Program-made: the position numbers and the translations under genes
Shown here: one piece after another, positions 24,218 through 35,976 of the stretch
How positions within the stretch are numbered: position 1 is the first letter of the stretch
Layout: every line of letters begins with the position of its first letter
Source: Megascapheus bottae
Lineage: Eukaryota > Chordata > Mammalia > Rodentia > Geomyidae
Assembly: GCA_024803745.1 (NCBI GenBank)
Contig: JANJXV010000013.1
Span: forward strand, 1,798,001 to 1,862,000
Reading direction: 5' to 3'
DNA: 64,000 nucleotides
Notes under the pieces: generated by a model
Seen by the model: only the letters and a program-made list of their open reading frames with translations
Databases searched by the model: none
Told to the model about the DNA's origin: nothing

Positions 24218-24815
24218 AAAAACTGTGTCTCTGCAGATGCCTGTGGCTTCCCCACCCTCCACACAGGCCCATAAAAGGCAGGTGGCACCCAGGGACATCG
24301 AGACTCCCCAGTCCACTCCTGACACCATGTGCTACTACGACAGCTACTATAGAGGCCTGGGCTATGGCTATGGAGGTCTAGGCTGTGGCTATCACTGTGG
24401 CTGTAGCTGTGGCTCTGGAAGCTATGGCAGCTATGGTTATGGGGCTATGGCTATGGCTGTTGCCACCCGCTGTGCTATGAAAGATACTGGTCCTATGGCT
24501 TCTACTGAGCATCCACCACTGCTGAGAGGATTGCCCGTACAATCCTCTGCAACTCTCTCCAACTTCCTTTACAGGAGAAACTTTGAATGTCTTCAGAAAG
24601 CTCAACTATTCATCCAGCTACCAGAAATAAAGTGCATACTGTTCATTTTGGCTCATCATTTTAAATTTGGATTGTGCGATAGCCTGAAGGAACACTTTTA
24701 CATTTTATTATTCTATGTAAAGTGATATCCAATGTGACTCTCAATTATTGTGAAACGATGTATATTATAAAATAAACCATAATTTAAAACAAAACAAAAA
24801 CCTGTGTCTCTGGAG
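24218..24815 (+). pseudogene. Retrocopy of a KRTAP20-type hair keratin-associated protein gene, frameshifted
   Basis: High-glycine/tyrosine keratin-associated proteins are tiny single-exon products that cross-link keratin filaments in the hair shaft. The ATG at 24327 opens a Gly/Tyr/Cys-rich frame starting [20 protein letters not shown]. One base appears lost near 24440. After it, the family-like ending (CCHP, then ERYWSYGFY and a stop at about 24506-24508) is read in another frame, so the intact product is broken. Total span is about 60 codons, close to human KRTAP20-2 (65 residues as I recall). ATAAAAG at 24271 is a TATA-like box and AATAAA lies at 24771. An A-rich stretch and near-identical copies of AAAAAC(C)TGTGTCTCTG at 24218 and 24796 flank the unit, as expected for L1-mediated retrotransposition. 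A DNA-level duplication is the alternative. Which KRTAP20 paralogue it came from is not certain. Confidence 0.8.
24271..24277 (+). promoter_or_regulatory. TATA-like box inside the KRTAP retrocopy
   Basis: ATAAAAG, 56 bases before the ATG and about 35 bases inside the left flanking duplication. That is the spacing expected for the native KRTAP promoter with a short 5'UTR. Confidence 0.55.
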
Positions 24816-25094
24816 CCCCTAGGTCAGGGAAGATGGAGAAGCTGGCCTAAAGGGGACCCCACTCTGGATTCTGGGGTGGGGGTGCTATTCCTCTGGGCCT
24901 GTCACTATCCCCTCTCCCCTGTCCCCTCTCCTATCAAATCATCTTTAACACTGTTTTTAGACACTGATCCTCACAGGAAGATGTGTGAAAATCCCTAAAA
25001 TGTAGGATCAGTTTGTAGCCATGAGGGAACCCTTTGCTTCCCTGCCCTAGGAATCCCTCAGGTCCTCACACAGCTCCTCCCTGGGGAACTAGGA

Positions 25095-25337
25095 CTGAGG
25101 CTTTATGGGGCGGGGATGTGGGGGTGGGGTGGGGAAAGAGCCAGGGCGCGGGGGGGGGGGGGGGGCGGGGGGAGGGGGGAGGAGAGGAGCCCGGGGCCGG
25201 GGGGAGGAGCCCCGGCCCCGCCCCGCCTCGCCCCGCCCCAGTGCTCGCGCCCCGCCCGCCGCCCCGTCTGCTCTCAGCCCCAGCTCTGCCGGCCGCGGTT
25301 CCCCAGCCCCGCAGCGCTCGGCGGGCCGGCCGCCAGA
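25095..25337 (+). promoter_or_regulatory. RAB38: RAB38 promoter / CpG island core and 5'UTR
   Basis: Base composition switches abruptly from AT-rich to GC-rich with many CpGs, and the GC-rich block continues to about 25870. There are repeated CCCCGCC GC boxes (about 25213-25260), no clear TATA box and a 16-base G run at 25150-25165. This fits a TATA-less CpG-island promoter. The exact transcription start is not visible. The ATG at 25338 has A at -3. Confidence 0.75.
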
Positions 25338-25539
25338 ATGCAGGCCCCGCAAAAAGAGCATCTGTACAAACTGCTGGTGATCGGCGATCTGGGCGTAGGC
25401 AAGACCAGCATCATCAAACGCTACGTCCACCAGAACTTCTCCTCGCACTACCGGGCCACGATCGGCGTGGACTTCGCGCTGAAAGTGCTGCACTGGGACC
25501 CCGAGACCGTGGTGCGCCTGCAGCTCTGGGACATCGCAG
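25338..25539 (+). CDS. RAB38: RAB38, coding exon 1 (residues 1-67)
   Basis: RAB38 is a small GTPase of the Rab32/38 subfamily. With its exchange factor BLOC-3 (HPS1/HPS4) it directs cargo such as tyrosinase and TYRP1 to maturing melanosomes, and it also acts in lysosome-related organelles of platelets and lung type II cells. Exon 1 starts MQAPQKEHLYKLLVIGDLGV. It carries the P-loop GDLGVGKT (residues 16-23), the switch I region with T41, and WDIAG (64-68), whose Gly codon is split by the intron. The exon ends GCAG with donor GTGAGC at 25540, phase 1. The start is chosen because ATG-Q-A-P is the family start and the longer upstream open frame is CpG-island artefact. Residue 5 is Gln, where I recall His in human and mouse. 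G19, mutated in the mouse chocolate allele as I recall it, is intact. Confidence 0.97.
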
Positions 25540-26117
25540 GTGAGCGCCCCCCCACCATTCCCCCCGGAGCCGGGCGTGGGGGACCCGGGTCCCCGTCCAG
25601 ACAGGTGGCGCGGGCGTCCCACCCTCACCGACGTCCCGGGTGGCTTGGAAGGAAACCTGTTGGCAGAGATGAAAACAAAAATTTCTCAACTCCAGTTCAA
25701 ACCAAGTGGCTGCAAGTTCACCGGCTGCGCCTGCGCCGGCGCCGCGGGGGCGCAGAGCGAGCCCGGGCGGGTGGCCTGGGATTCTCCGCTTCGTTTTTAG
25801 GGGCCCGCGGGGGCGTGGGGGTGGCCGGGCCCCGCGTGTCCTCCTGGCTGAGCCGGGAAGCTGGGATCCGCTCAGGGCTTTTAACAGCCCACTTGATTCC
25901 AGATTCACCCTCCTCGCTTCTGCCCTCCGGTGTATAAAGGGACTTGGAAATACTTTGCTTGTTATATACAAATCAGGGACAAAGAAAGTTTCCCCCATGT
26001 CCCTTCCAGTCAATTCACTGTCTTCTACTCGCATCTGTTCAATGTTTTTAGGCTTCCCTAAGAAATTGTGTTTTTGGTTTATGATAAGTTTTGGGCAAAA
26101 GAGGATGGCACTCAATT
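25540..26117 (+). other. Start of RAB38 intron 1, CpG-island shore
   Basis: GC-rich to about 25870, then AT-rich. Long overlapping open frames on both strands here result from GC bias, not genes. Confidence 0.7.
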
Positions 26118-26362
26118 TTTTGCGCCAGTGCTGAGCTTGGGGATTGAGGCTTGAACTCAGGGCTCCTTCCTCTCCCTTGGCTTTTCAGTTCAAGGTGCTT
26201 TACCACTTGAGCCACAGCTCTGCTTCCTGCTTTTTGCTGGTTAATGGGAGATGACAGTCAGATGGACTTTTATTGGCTGTGCATGGTTCAAACAGGTAGT
26301 CTCAGATCTCAGCCTCCTGACTAGCTAGGATGACAGGCGGGAGCCACTGACATTTGGCTAAG
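26118..26362 (-). mobile_element. Composite SINE, antisense in RAB38 intron 1
   Basis: TGAGGCTTGAACTCAGGGCT, CACTTGAGCCACAGCTCTGC and TCAGATCTCAGCCTCCTGAC mark it end to end. Confidence 0.85.
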
Positions 26363-27552
26363 AATTGTTTATTTGACTCTTGACATTTCAATGGTCTGAA
26401 AAATGAGGCACTTTTTATTTTTCCCACAGTTTTGTTAGCATCCATGAGTTGTAGGAGTTGGCATATTCTTCTTTCCCTCCCTCTTCTCTCTTAATCTCCT
26501 TGTTTCCTTTCCCGACCCAGTCTCAACAAGCTTCATTGTTTCATTTTTACATGCATGTACAAAGTGCAACTTTAAAAATACGTTTTGAAAGCAGAATTTG
26601 ACTGCCGACTTTGTATGAGGACTTAGGAAAGTCAAAAAGATAACGTGAAGTGTCTTCTCAAAGAGCAAGTCCTGGGACTAAGGCTCTTTACAATCAGGAC
26701 ATACCGAGTCTCTTATTATAGATGTTGGCTCTGCCACTCAGCAACCTGCCCGGTGGCTTTGAAAAGGTTCCTTCAGTTTAGTTGCAGCATATTCCTGCTA
26801 GACTGAAAGGAGTTAGGCAATGGCAGATTGGAAACCTTCCTGCTTAGAAGTTCCAAGGTCCTTGGAGATTCTCTGTGAAACACTTCATCTCTTGGCTATT
26901 TCATGGTCTGTGACAGAAGGAACCACTTCTGATCATTGTTGTTTCTTTCTTTCTTCTTTCTCATTCCTTCTCTTCAGAAAAGAGGCTCATTTCAACTGAT
27001 GCATTTGACTGGAAACATTTTTTTCCTGACCTAAAGCAAGAACAAATGTGGAGAATTTTTGAAAGGGCATTTCTGGTCTGAGGATTCTGGTGCCTCTTTA
27101 ATCATGGGCTGCCAGGTCTTATGATAAAGCCCTTGGCAAGTGGACAGATTTATGCATTTGAAGTTTTTGGCAGCTCTGGGGCACCCTGGTTATAAGAGAC
27201 CAGAAGATGTCAGCCAGTGTCTCACTGGGATTTTCGTCTAAAAAATAATTCAGCTGTGAGTCTTTAGCTGTTGCTACAGGTTTTAGTATCTGAAAGCTCA
27301 TGGCTGTAATAAAAATCTACAGGACTTGGATTTAGAACTAGTTACTATGTAATATTTTCTTCAGATTTAAGCAGCTGTTTGTTCTCAAATGCATTATATG
27401 GCTGCATGCTTCAGTTTCTCCTCCTAAACAGGGGAGAGTTGGGACCAAGGTTCAAGCCTACAAAACTAACAAGTTGGGAAGAGGAGATGGAGTTTATCAT
27501 GGTTTGAAGCCAGAGAGGGCCTTATGAAACTGCCATCTAAACCACTAAAATG
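26363..27552. other. RAB38 intron 1, repeat-poor
   Basis: No recognisable repeat apart from short CTTT runs near 26945. No exon-like frame. Candidate regulatory sequence only by proximity to the promoter. Confidence 0.45.
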
Positions 27553-27680
27553 CTGTTTGTAGTGGAGCCGTCATGTCACCCCAGCTATACAAAAGCCATA
27601 AGCAAGAGAATCATGGTCCAGGACAGCCCAGGCAAAAACTGTGTCCTAACTAAAAGCTGTTAAACCAAACAGTGCCAGCT
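27553..27680 (+). mobile_element. Old degraded 7SL/B1-like SINE remnant
   Basis: CACCCCAGCTATACAAAAGC and CCAGGACAGCCCAGGCAAAA resemble the 7SL-like half, heavily diverged. Confidence 0.45.
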
Positions 27681-27730
27681 AAAGGCGTTAGTGGCAGCCA
27701 TAGAAGCTCTTGTAGGATTATTGCCATACC

Positions 27731-27970
27731 TTTTTTTTTCTCTTTGGTCAGTTGTGGGGCTGAACTGTGGGCCTGGGCTCTGTCCCTGAGTTCTTCAGCT
27801 CAAGGCTAACACTCTACAGCTTGAGTGACACTAATGGCTTCCCAGTGGTTAAATGGAGATAAGTGTCTTATGGACATTTTTACCTATGCTGGCTTTGAGC
27901 CACGATCTTCAGATCCCAGCCTCCTGAGTGGTTAGGATTACAGGTGTGAGCCACCAGTGTGCCTGGCTTG
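27731..27970 (-). mobile_element. Composite SINE, antisense
   Basis: TGTGGGGCTGAACTGTGGGC to ATTACAGGTGTGAGCCACCA, full length. Confidence 0.87.
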
Positions 27971-29299
27971 TCGTACCTTTTCTTGTGCACTTATAAATGC
28001 TAGATAAGAGGAACATGATGTGCCTATACCAAGTCCACCTAAATTGTAGTTCTTGTGGCACACCTATTCCACTGGTCCTCAAGCACCTCATTCCATGAGC
28101 CGGTTCATCTCCTAAGCTTTGACATTCTCCCTGAGCCTGGACTAAAGTTGTTGTAGAAGCTGCAATCACAGAGGTCTGTGTGAAGAAATAACTGGGAGTT
28201 TGGCAAAACCAGTTCTACAGATCCAGTGCTGTTTGTAGGCTCTCAGGAGGGGAATTTCAAACACTTGTTCAGGGATCATCTATCATTGACAGCTTGAAGC
28301 TCAAAACACTCTGAGCTGAGTTGGAGAGTTGGTAAGCGTTGGGTGGGCATGGGCCATGGTGGGACAGCATGGTAGGAATAATACATGTTTCACATTTCAT
28401 AAGGGTCCTATGAGTTCCTATGAAGCCCAGGCCAACTGCTCATCTGACTCTGGTTGCTTAAGTGTACCGCCTCCACACTACAACCTGTCTTTCTGGCACT
28501 GTGTTCCACTCCTATGTTATCCAGGAAAAACAGGAAGTGGAGGTGACTGGGCCTTGTTTTCACTGGCTCTGGACTGTCAGTAGCAAAGAGATGATATGGC
28601 TTGATGGTTGCTAGGTGTCAATGGCTACTATATGTCAATGAGGGACTCCTTGCTTGGTTACATTCTTGATGTGAAATGCTAAGTGGTACCACTGTTGTCC
28701 ATATTTCCATAATATGTTTACTGTCACTTTGATTCTGAAATTGCCCATTGCCATCTCTACTGTTCGAAGAAGAGCAGGTACCCTGGATCTCAGAGAGAAG
28801 GTCACAGAGAAACAATTGGGCCCTCTGCTGTGTTCAGAAGCTCTGGACAGTGTCAGAGAAATGGAGTCACTTTACTCAAGGCTGCCCAACTAACAGTGGA
28901 AGATCTGATTTCACCCATTCTGTCTGACTTGGAGTTAAGCCATGTTCTTTAAGGTCTACCAGCCTGTGATTTCTTGGCACTCTCTTAGCCAACAGAAAAG
29001 GCCCTCTTCCCTTCCTTAATTGGCCGAGTGTCTTGCCCTTCCCTTTCTATTTATAACTAGGTTATTAGTTAGTAAGTCAAAATTGGAAAGACATGAATGA
29101 AAATTTGGTTTTAAAAATTTGATATTTGGTTATGACTCTTGGTATGGTTTCCCCTTTAGATATAGAGTCATCAGGAAAAGGGGAAAAAAACCGAAAGTTT
29201 CACATTTGAGACTCTTAATACTCTCCAAATTATTAATTTTTAAATAAATAGCTTAAGACAGATTCTGAATTTAATGTAAATTACAGACATTTAAAAATG
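27971..29299. other. RAB38 intron 1, no feature recognised
   Basis: Single-copy-looking. No exon, RNA gene or transposon that I can support. Confidence 0.45.
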
Positions 29300-29477
29300 T
29301 GGGGCTGGAAGTTTTGCTTAGTAGTAGAGTGCTTGCTTAGCATACAGGAAGACTTGGGTTTGATTCCTCGGTACCACATACATAAAAAAGCTGGAAGTGA
29401 TGCTGTGGCTCAAGTGAGAAAGCCCAAAGATAGTGCTCAGGACCTGAGTTCAAGCCCCAGGACTGGCAAAAAAAAAT
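29300..29477 (+). mobile_element. ID-like/tRNA dimer SINE, sense, with deletion
   Basis: GGGGCTGGAAGTTTTGCTTA to CCCCAGGACTGGCAAAAAAA. About 20 bases around the tRNA-like A-box region are missing. Confidence 0.87.
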
Positions 29478-29757
29478 GTAGTTCATGACATTAGGCCAGT
29501 TACAAAACCTTGTGAACTCCACCTGTAGAGCTGCAAGTTTATTTACCAATGACATCACATATTTGTAAGATATTATCTCTTGCAGTTTCCATCAGTTTTA
29601 ATATCGCAGTCTCACTTTGCACAGGGGGTAGATAGTTCATGGCAGTTCATTCCAAACGCCTTACCTGCTAGTCCTGTGACAGGTGTGAGTCCCTTGCTCA
29701 TTGCGCCTTGGTTTCCTGTTTGTAAAGTGGGGTCACTAGCAGAACCTCCATCTTTTA

Positions 29758-29872
29758 GAGCTAGTAGCTGACACCTGTAATCCTGCTACTCGGGTAGCTG
29801 AAATCTGAGGAACATGGTTAGAAGTCAGCCTAGACAAACAAATTCAAGAGATTCTTATTTCCAGTTAACCTG
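29758..29872 (+). mobile_element. 7SL-like half of a composite SINE, sense
   Basis: GCTGACACCTGTAATCCTGC to TTCCAGTTAACCTGC. The tRNA-like half is missing. Confidence 0.75.
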
Positions 29873-29987
29873 CAGTCAAGAATTCAATCTATATCCTGTA
29901 ATTTTAGAAAAGGAAAGGAAAGGAGAGGCTGGGAGGGATGGGTGAGGCTATTGAAAGGGACCACGTGGATCAAGATGCATTGTATTT

Positions 29988-30060
29988 TTTTTTGTCAGCT
30001 TTGAACTGTGATCTTCAGATCTCAGCCTCCTGAGAAGCTAGGATCACAGGCGTGACTGTA
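29988..30060 (-). mobile_element. SINE fragment, antisense
   Basis: Only CAGATCTCAGCCTCCTGAGA and neighbouring bases of the 7SL-like half, behind a T-run. Confidence 0.75.
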
Positions 30061-30169
30061 TTCTTATACTGCTTTGTTAAATAGAAACTTTTACACACCT
30101 TCTTAAAGATAATAATAATTAAAGAAATGCTATTATCTTATAAAATCAAAATGAAACAAAGACTACACA

Positions 30170-30262
30170 ATCTGGAAGTGAAGCACTGGCTCAAAAGGTA
30201 AAGTACTTACCTTTAGTGAAAAAAAATGAACAAAAGCATGAGCCCTAGAATTCAAAGGAGTA
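30170..30262 (+). mobile_element. tRNA-like SINE half, sense, degraded
   Basis: CACTGGCTCAAAAGGTAAAG and GAGCCCTAGAATTCAA fit a diverged tRNA-like half. Confidence 0.5.
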
Positions 30263-33200
30263 AGAGAGTTGCACAGGTTCACAAGTGGCCAAGAAGTTCA
30301 GAACTAATATAACTTTATACACCTGCCTGTCTGTCTGGCTGTCTGTCTGTGAGATGACCAAACCTGTCAATAGCTATTGAAAATCCAGTCCTAAATTGAA
30401 AAATAAATTCGATTTAAAAAACAAATTAAAAAAACAGAAATTAGAAAGGAAAAATTAAATTTGATTAAAATGTAAAACTACAAAACAAATACACACACAG
30501 AGATTTTGAAACAAATTCACTGTTGTGCCCTACTAAATACGAGATGTCTTTAACAAGACACAATCTAGAAGAAGATATATGTGTGCCCATGCTGCCTCAT
30601 TTCTGCCAAGTGGCAAGGAAGCACAGGGGTACATGTCTCATTGGCAGAGGGTAGTGGGGTGAATGCTACCTAGTTCTTATCAGGAGTCCTTACCAACTAG
30701 CTGAGTCTTCACAGAAGAGGCTATGACAGCGATTTGGGCCATGGTGCTAGGCTGTTTTTTAGTCTGCCAAGTGCTTTCAGATTGTGAAATTTCCCGAAGG
30801 AAGGGTTTGGACTTTACTATGTGTATGCCTCAAACTCTCAGATTTGTTTTATGGGAGAAGTATTGAATGTCAAAGTAACAGACAGAGAAATGCAGAAAAA
30901 TTAGCTTCAGCAATTCAGTATGTTAAATTTAAAATAAAGAAAAGAAAGGCTTGTTAGGTGCTGGCTTTTTTCTACTGGCAACTGATTGTTCTGCTTCTAG
31001 CCTGAGTAATTATGAATTCCTAATTACTACGTGGAATGGCATGGTATGTGCTTACAGATGAGAAATGTATAGAGTGGAAAACAATGGTGAATTTTCAGGT
31101 AGGCAAGACCTCAAGGCCTCTTGTGGGAAGCTGTTGGAGTTTGCATGTGTCACAAATGTGTAATCAAGGGTGTGTGGGACATTCCTATCATCTAGGACTA
31201 GTTGTAACAGGAAAGTAGGTGGAGGTTTGCCAAGGAGTGTTAAGTCATTGTAGAGAAAGGATTGGAGAGACTGGTTCTCCCATATGTGGCTGGTTTCTTT
31301 GGTGAATTAATGCATGGTGTATGTTAGCTCCCGTGTTAATGTGTCATTGGACAAATCATTGCATAGACTTTATTCTTGACTCCTAGAAATTCACTTTTAG
31401 TGGGGATGATGACATAAAGTAAATTACCTATAGTAGGGAGTAATGTATATTGATATAGGTAACTTCAAAAGAGTCCTGTGATACAAATAGGGTCTTGCCT
31501 ACCCTACATCCTTTCAGTGTAAGACTAAACCAGAGGAGATGAACAAAGCCAGAGCTCGTATGCTATTTCTTGTGCTGGTACCCTACCTCTTTGGTGTTAT
31601 CAAAGTTAGTACCTGAAAGTAGTTTAGATCATATGCAAATGATCCCAAAGCTGTGCTTCTAAGCTTGACTTTCCAACTTCCAACTTACTTCCAACTCCAT
31701 TTTCCCATTGGTCACTCTTTTTTCAAAATATATTTTTTTATTATCTTTCAGTAGTTGTACAAAAAAGATTGCCATGCATTCAAGTAGTATATGCTTCCAA
31801 TGGACCTTGATCAATGTCACCAGTACTTTTCCCCTCATCTCTTCCAACTCTATCCTTTTCCTCAGTTTCTTTATTTTGTAGGATATGCATTGAATTTTAT
31901 ATTTACATTCTGCTCCCAGTTTTTCTCTTCATTCCCCTTTCCCCTTTCCTTTGACCTCTCCCACCCACTGTTCAAGTACCATTTTCCTGATATTTATTTT
32001 GTTACACTGGGTCATACTCATTGCAATACTTTTATATAAAAGTTACTCAGTAAAAGTGGTTTGATGCTAAGTAGTCACTGGGGTTGATACCAGAGTGATT
32101 GCTCATCTGATAAATGTTTGAGAATAGTTATCTTGAAGTAAGCTCACAGCCTTTTCTTTCCCTCTTCTCATAATTCACTTTCAGGGATCTTTCAGTGTTG
32201 TCAAGCCATTGAGAGCCTTCTTTAACTCTATGAGATGGATGTTTCCAGAGGGAGATTGTGTCCCTACTGCTTTGGTAGTGGAAATGACAGCTATTCCATC
32301 ATGGGAAGACCCTTATCTCTAAATTCATATTCTAGAGTTCTCTCCTTCAGCTTGGCAGAATCAAGTTTAAGGTTCTATCCTTAGGTTTCAAATGATTGTT
32401 TTCAGATATTTCAGATGTGTGGAACTGCGTAAGAGAATGTAAGATATTAAATTACTCCTTGAAAATAGACTCGAATTTTAATTTTTGCTATTTTCCTCTT
32501 TCTCTAACTAGCCACTCCTAGACTGTGAATCAAATTTCACTTTTCTTTAATATCATACCTTCCTTACAATTCATACATTACAACCATCACTACCCCCACC
32601 ACCACTACCCCTTGGCTTCAAGGTTGGTGTTCTATCACTTAATCCTTTGGTTCTCATCTTCCTATTATAAGCTTCCAACATACCCAACTTAAATAATATT
32701 TTCCATAACGATGCATCTGGGTTTAATAGTCTCCATAATTTGGAGTGAATTATTATTTATTCAGTGGTACAATCAAAGGTCTGTATTTTCTTTGTAATTA
32801 TTGGATATATTTGACAGAATACTATCTTTCCCAAAGGTAATTGTATATAGTTAAAAACCTTAAGGACTTGTCAAAACCACATCACACCAGTCACCTTGGA
32901 GACAAAGAAGATGTAATCTGGACTGGAGGGAAATGAGTTCGTCAGACTCACAAAACCTGTTAAATGGTAGAACTAAAACTAGGACTCAAGCTTCCCCCCT
33001 TTTGTTTCTGCTAGTGAGTTTAGAAGAGTTTAAAACATGCTATTGATATCAGGTGCTCAGTATGGTCAAGTACTGAAATCAAAACATGGACAACTTGGAT
33101 GATTCCCAGCCCTATAGAAGTTCATATTTCAGAGAGAAGACAGAATGGTGCCTGACCATCGTGAAAGCCAAAGATTTTCAAATGTTGATTACTAATAACA

Positions 33201-34235
33201 TTCCTAATAATATTTCTGCCCTCTGTCCACGATGAAGCTTTAATTACAGACATTTGAACTTGATACTCCATTTTCAGGATCTGTATCTATTGCTTGTATG
33301 TCTTCTGGTTTTTGTTGTTGTTGTTGTTTTCCCCCTACCTGATTGTGTCTCCAGCCCCTTGTCTTAATCCTGCCCAATATTTAAGGCTCTTCTGAATAGC
33401 AGCTTTTCCCCAAGACTTCCCTAATTTTTCTTATGCCTGGAATTCCTGACCAGTTTTCTTTATCCCCTGTAGCACTGCTTACATAACCTTGCATAGAATT
33501 ATTCTGTATCTATTTAAATATCCTTTATAACTTTTTATCAGACCTGATTCCAGTTATTTGTTATATAGTTTGAAGCAATGATTGTAGGGTCAGAAAAGAA
33601 GTAGACAGGAAGAAATTGCAAAGGAAGGAGCAAATCAAGTACAGATTTATTTTTGGAAACAAAAAGTGATTTAATTTAAGAGAAGTTAATAGACCTAAAT
33701 GTCTTCTTAATTTTTTTCTCCAAACTCTACTTTTTGTAGTTTGTGTTATCTTGATGCATTGTTTAACCTTTGTTCCTTATCATTTATATTTGTATTTAAC
33801 TTTTATTAGTTTATCAGCCTTGTATAAAATTGCTCTCTCTGGGAGAATGATGAGCTTAATTTCTTGTATATTTCCTCAGCCTGATATGCACAAAGATAAT
33901 GCTTAATAGTGTGGGGGATTCAAACAAATTTCAATCCAATTTATAGGGTGAGGTTGAGAACAAATTGATATAATAAATCATTTCTTGGAAGAACTATTTC
34001 CTTTGCAATATACTTTGCTATTAATAGCCATCTATTATTAAGGTCAAGTACCTTTTTTCCATATCTCTATGCATCATTTCATTTGCTGCTCAAAATGAGA
34101 TTATCTCGTAGACACTGTTGTTACACGCAGGTAAGAGAACTATGCTTCCATAGACTGCAAAACAGATAAACAAGTGAACAAACACATAAAACTTGCTAAA
34201 AGTCATATCAACATGGAGTGATGAGGGCTATGCCA
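30263..34235. other. RAB38 intron 1, mostly single-copy
   Basis: No coding exon found. It holds a short CTGT run near 30325-30352 and the possible old L1 remnant at 31736-32040. The rest, especially 32060-34235, shows no repeat that I recognise. Confidence 0.45.
31736..32040 (-). mobile_element. Possible old LINE-1 3'UTR remnant, minus strand
   Basis: TTTTTTATTATCTTTCAGTA, AGTTGTAC, TGGACCTTGATCAATGTCAC and C/T-rich blocks are typical of older mammalian L1 3'UTRs. It differs from the younger L1 tails in this window. Family not assigned. Confidence 0.45.
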
Positions 34236-34461
34236 ATTCTACTATTCATTTTTGCCAGTCCTGGGCCTCAAATTCAGGGCCTGGGCACTGTCCTTTGGCT
34301 TTTCTCAAGGCTAGAGCTCTACTACTTGAGCAGCAGCAACATTTCTGTTTTTTTTTTTTTTTTAGTCTATGTATGTAGTACAGAGGAATCGAACCCGGGT
34401 CTTCGTGCATGCTAGGCAAGAACTCTACCACTAAGCTAAACTCTCAGCCCCAGTTCTACTA
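34235..34461 (-). mobile_element. ID-like/tRNA dimer SINE, antisense, with TSD
   Basis: The element runs from TTTTGCCAGTCCTGGGCCTC to AAACTCTCAGCCCC. ATTCTACTATT before it and GTTCTACTATT after it (near 34451) form the TSD. Confidence 0.9.
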
Positions 34462-34865
34462 TTTTTTAATGAGCCATGAAACAATTCAATTGTGTTCACA
34501 TCTTCTACACTCCAGTTGGAAGATGATCAGTATTCTTTGCATCTATCCTTACTGAGACTATATGGTTGGTTTGATTTATTAACTATATTTACGTATTGTA
34601 TTTAGGTTTGGCAAGAAAACCACAGCAGCAGAGGTCCACAGGTTTCTTATTTGAGAAATGAAAGAAATCAAAATTAATTCTTACATGATGGTAGAAGTGT
34701 GTGTGGGTGTCCTGCATGTGTGTGGGGGGGTGAGTGTGCGTATGTTCTATGATGTTCATATGTTTTTGTACTTCAATTTAAAGAAAAACAATAGATTAGA
34801 CACCAGAAGAAGTCCTCATACCCTAAATTCTTCAAATCCTTACCATCAAAATAAATTTTCTTCCA

Positions 34866-35074
34866 GGAGCCAGTGGCTCATGCCTGTAAACTTAACTTAC
34901 TCAGGAGACTGAGATCTGAGGAGCACAGTTTGAAACCTGTCCAGGCAGAAGCTCTTATCTCTAACCACCAAAAAGCTGGAAGTATAGCTGTTGCTCAAGT
35001 GGTAGAGAACTAGTCTTGAGAAAAACACTCGGAGACAGTGCCCAGGCCCTGAGTTCAACCTCCAGAACCAGCAT
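34866..35074 (+). mobile_element. Composite SINE, sense
   Basis: CCAGTGGCTCATGCCTGTAA, CAGGAGACTGAGATCTGAGG and TTGCTCAAGTGGTAGAGAAC. Confidence 0.85.
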
Positions 35075-35742
35075 GCAGCCCTTCTTTCTCTCCCTCCACA
35101 CCTCCCGCAAATTTTCATTAAAGCACCTAAGCCAAAAGAAATAACTGGAAATTCCGTTAATTAAATAGCACTTAACAATGCAACAGGAATATGTTTTAAC
35201 AACTGAATAGTCATCTGAGTTAAAAAATATGAGTTATAAGAATAGTTTTGTTCAGTTTTTAGTAACTACAATTTACCCTTCACCATGAACTATGGGACAT
35301 AGTGGGTACCACCCCAGTCATGTTCTGTTCATAGTGATTGTCACAAGGTTCTTACCTTCTATCACAGAAACTTCCCAAATCCATTTTGACTGTGATGACA
35401 TAAAAAAATGAATACAGGGCTAAAACTGTGACTCAAGCTACTCCACTAAAATGTCTGATTGAGCTTGAGTATCACAAGGCTTATGTTGAAATTTACAAAA
35501 CATCGTCTTATACCCCTGTGACTTTCATGTGGCATCTGAGGACACTTTGACATGTTTGAGAAACTACAGTGCTAGAAAACTCTGGAATTTCTCCAAGAAT
35601 GAAAAATTTGGTGTTTAGGGATTCTCATGAGTTATCCATTAAGTTATGTATGAAACCACCAAAGAAATATTGCTTCAATTGCCATGTAATTCAAAGATAA
35701 CTTTTTTATTTCATAGCAATGAAAGGTATTTTAAGGATACTT
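35075..35742. other. RAB38 intron 1, no feature recognised
   Basis: A weak tRNA-like phrase (ACTGTGACTCAAGCTACTCC) near 35430 may be a SINE relic. Nothing else. Confidence 0.4.
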
Positions 35743-35976
35743 TTTTTTGGGTGCAAGTACTGCGGTTTGACTTCAGAATCTCAGTACATGAGTGCTGTCC
35801 TTGGCTTTTTCAATTAAGGCTGGTACTCTACCACTTGAGCCACAGCTCCACCTCCCACATCTTTTTCTTTTTTTGCTGATTAATTGGAGATGTCAGATTG
35901 CATGTCATTCATACTGGCTTCAAACTGTGATACTCAGATCTGAGCCTCTCAAATAACTAGGATTACAGGTATGAGA
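35743..35976 (-). mobile_element. Composite SINE, antisense
   Basis: CTCTACCACTTGAGCCACAG and GATTAATTGGAGATGTCAGA. Diverged but complete. Confidence 0.8.

Noticed and set aside
25089..26134. Long overlapping open frames on both strands around RAB38 exon 1 (up to 273 codons)
   Set aside because: They reflect GC bias of a CpG island. Only the stretch from 25338 to 25539 matches a protein family and ends at a proper splice donor.
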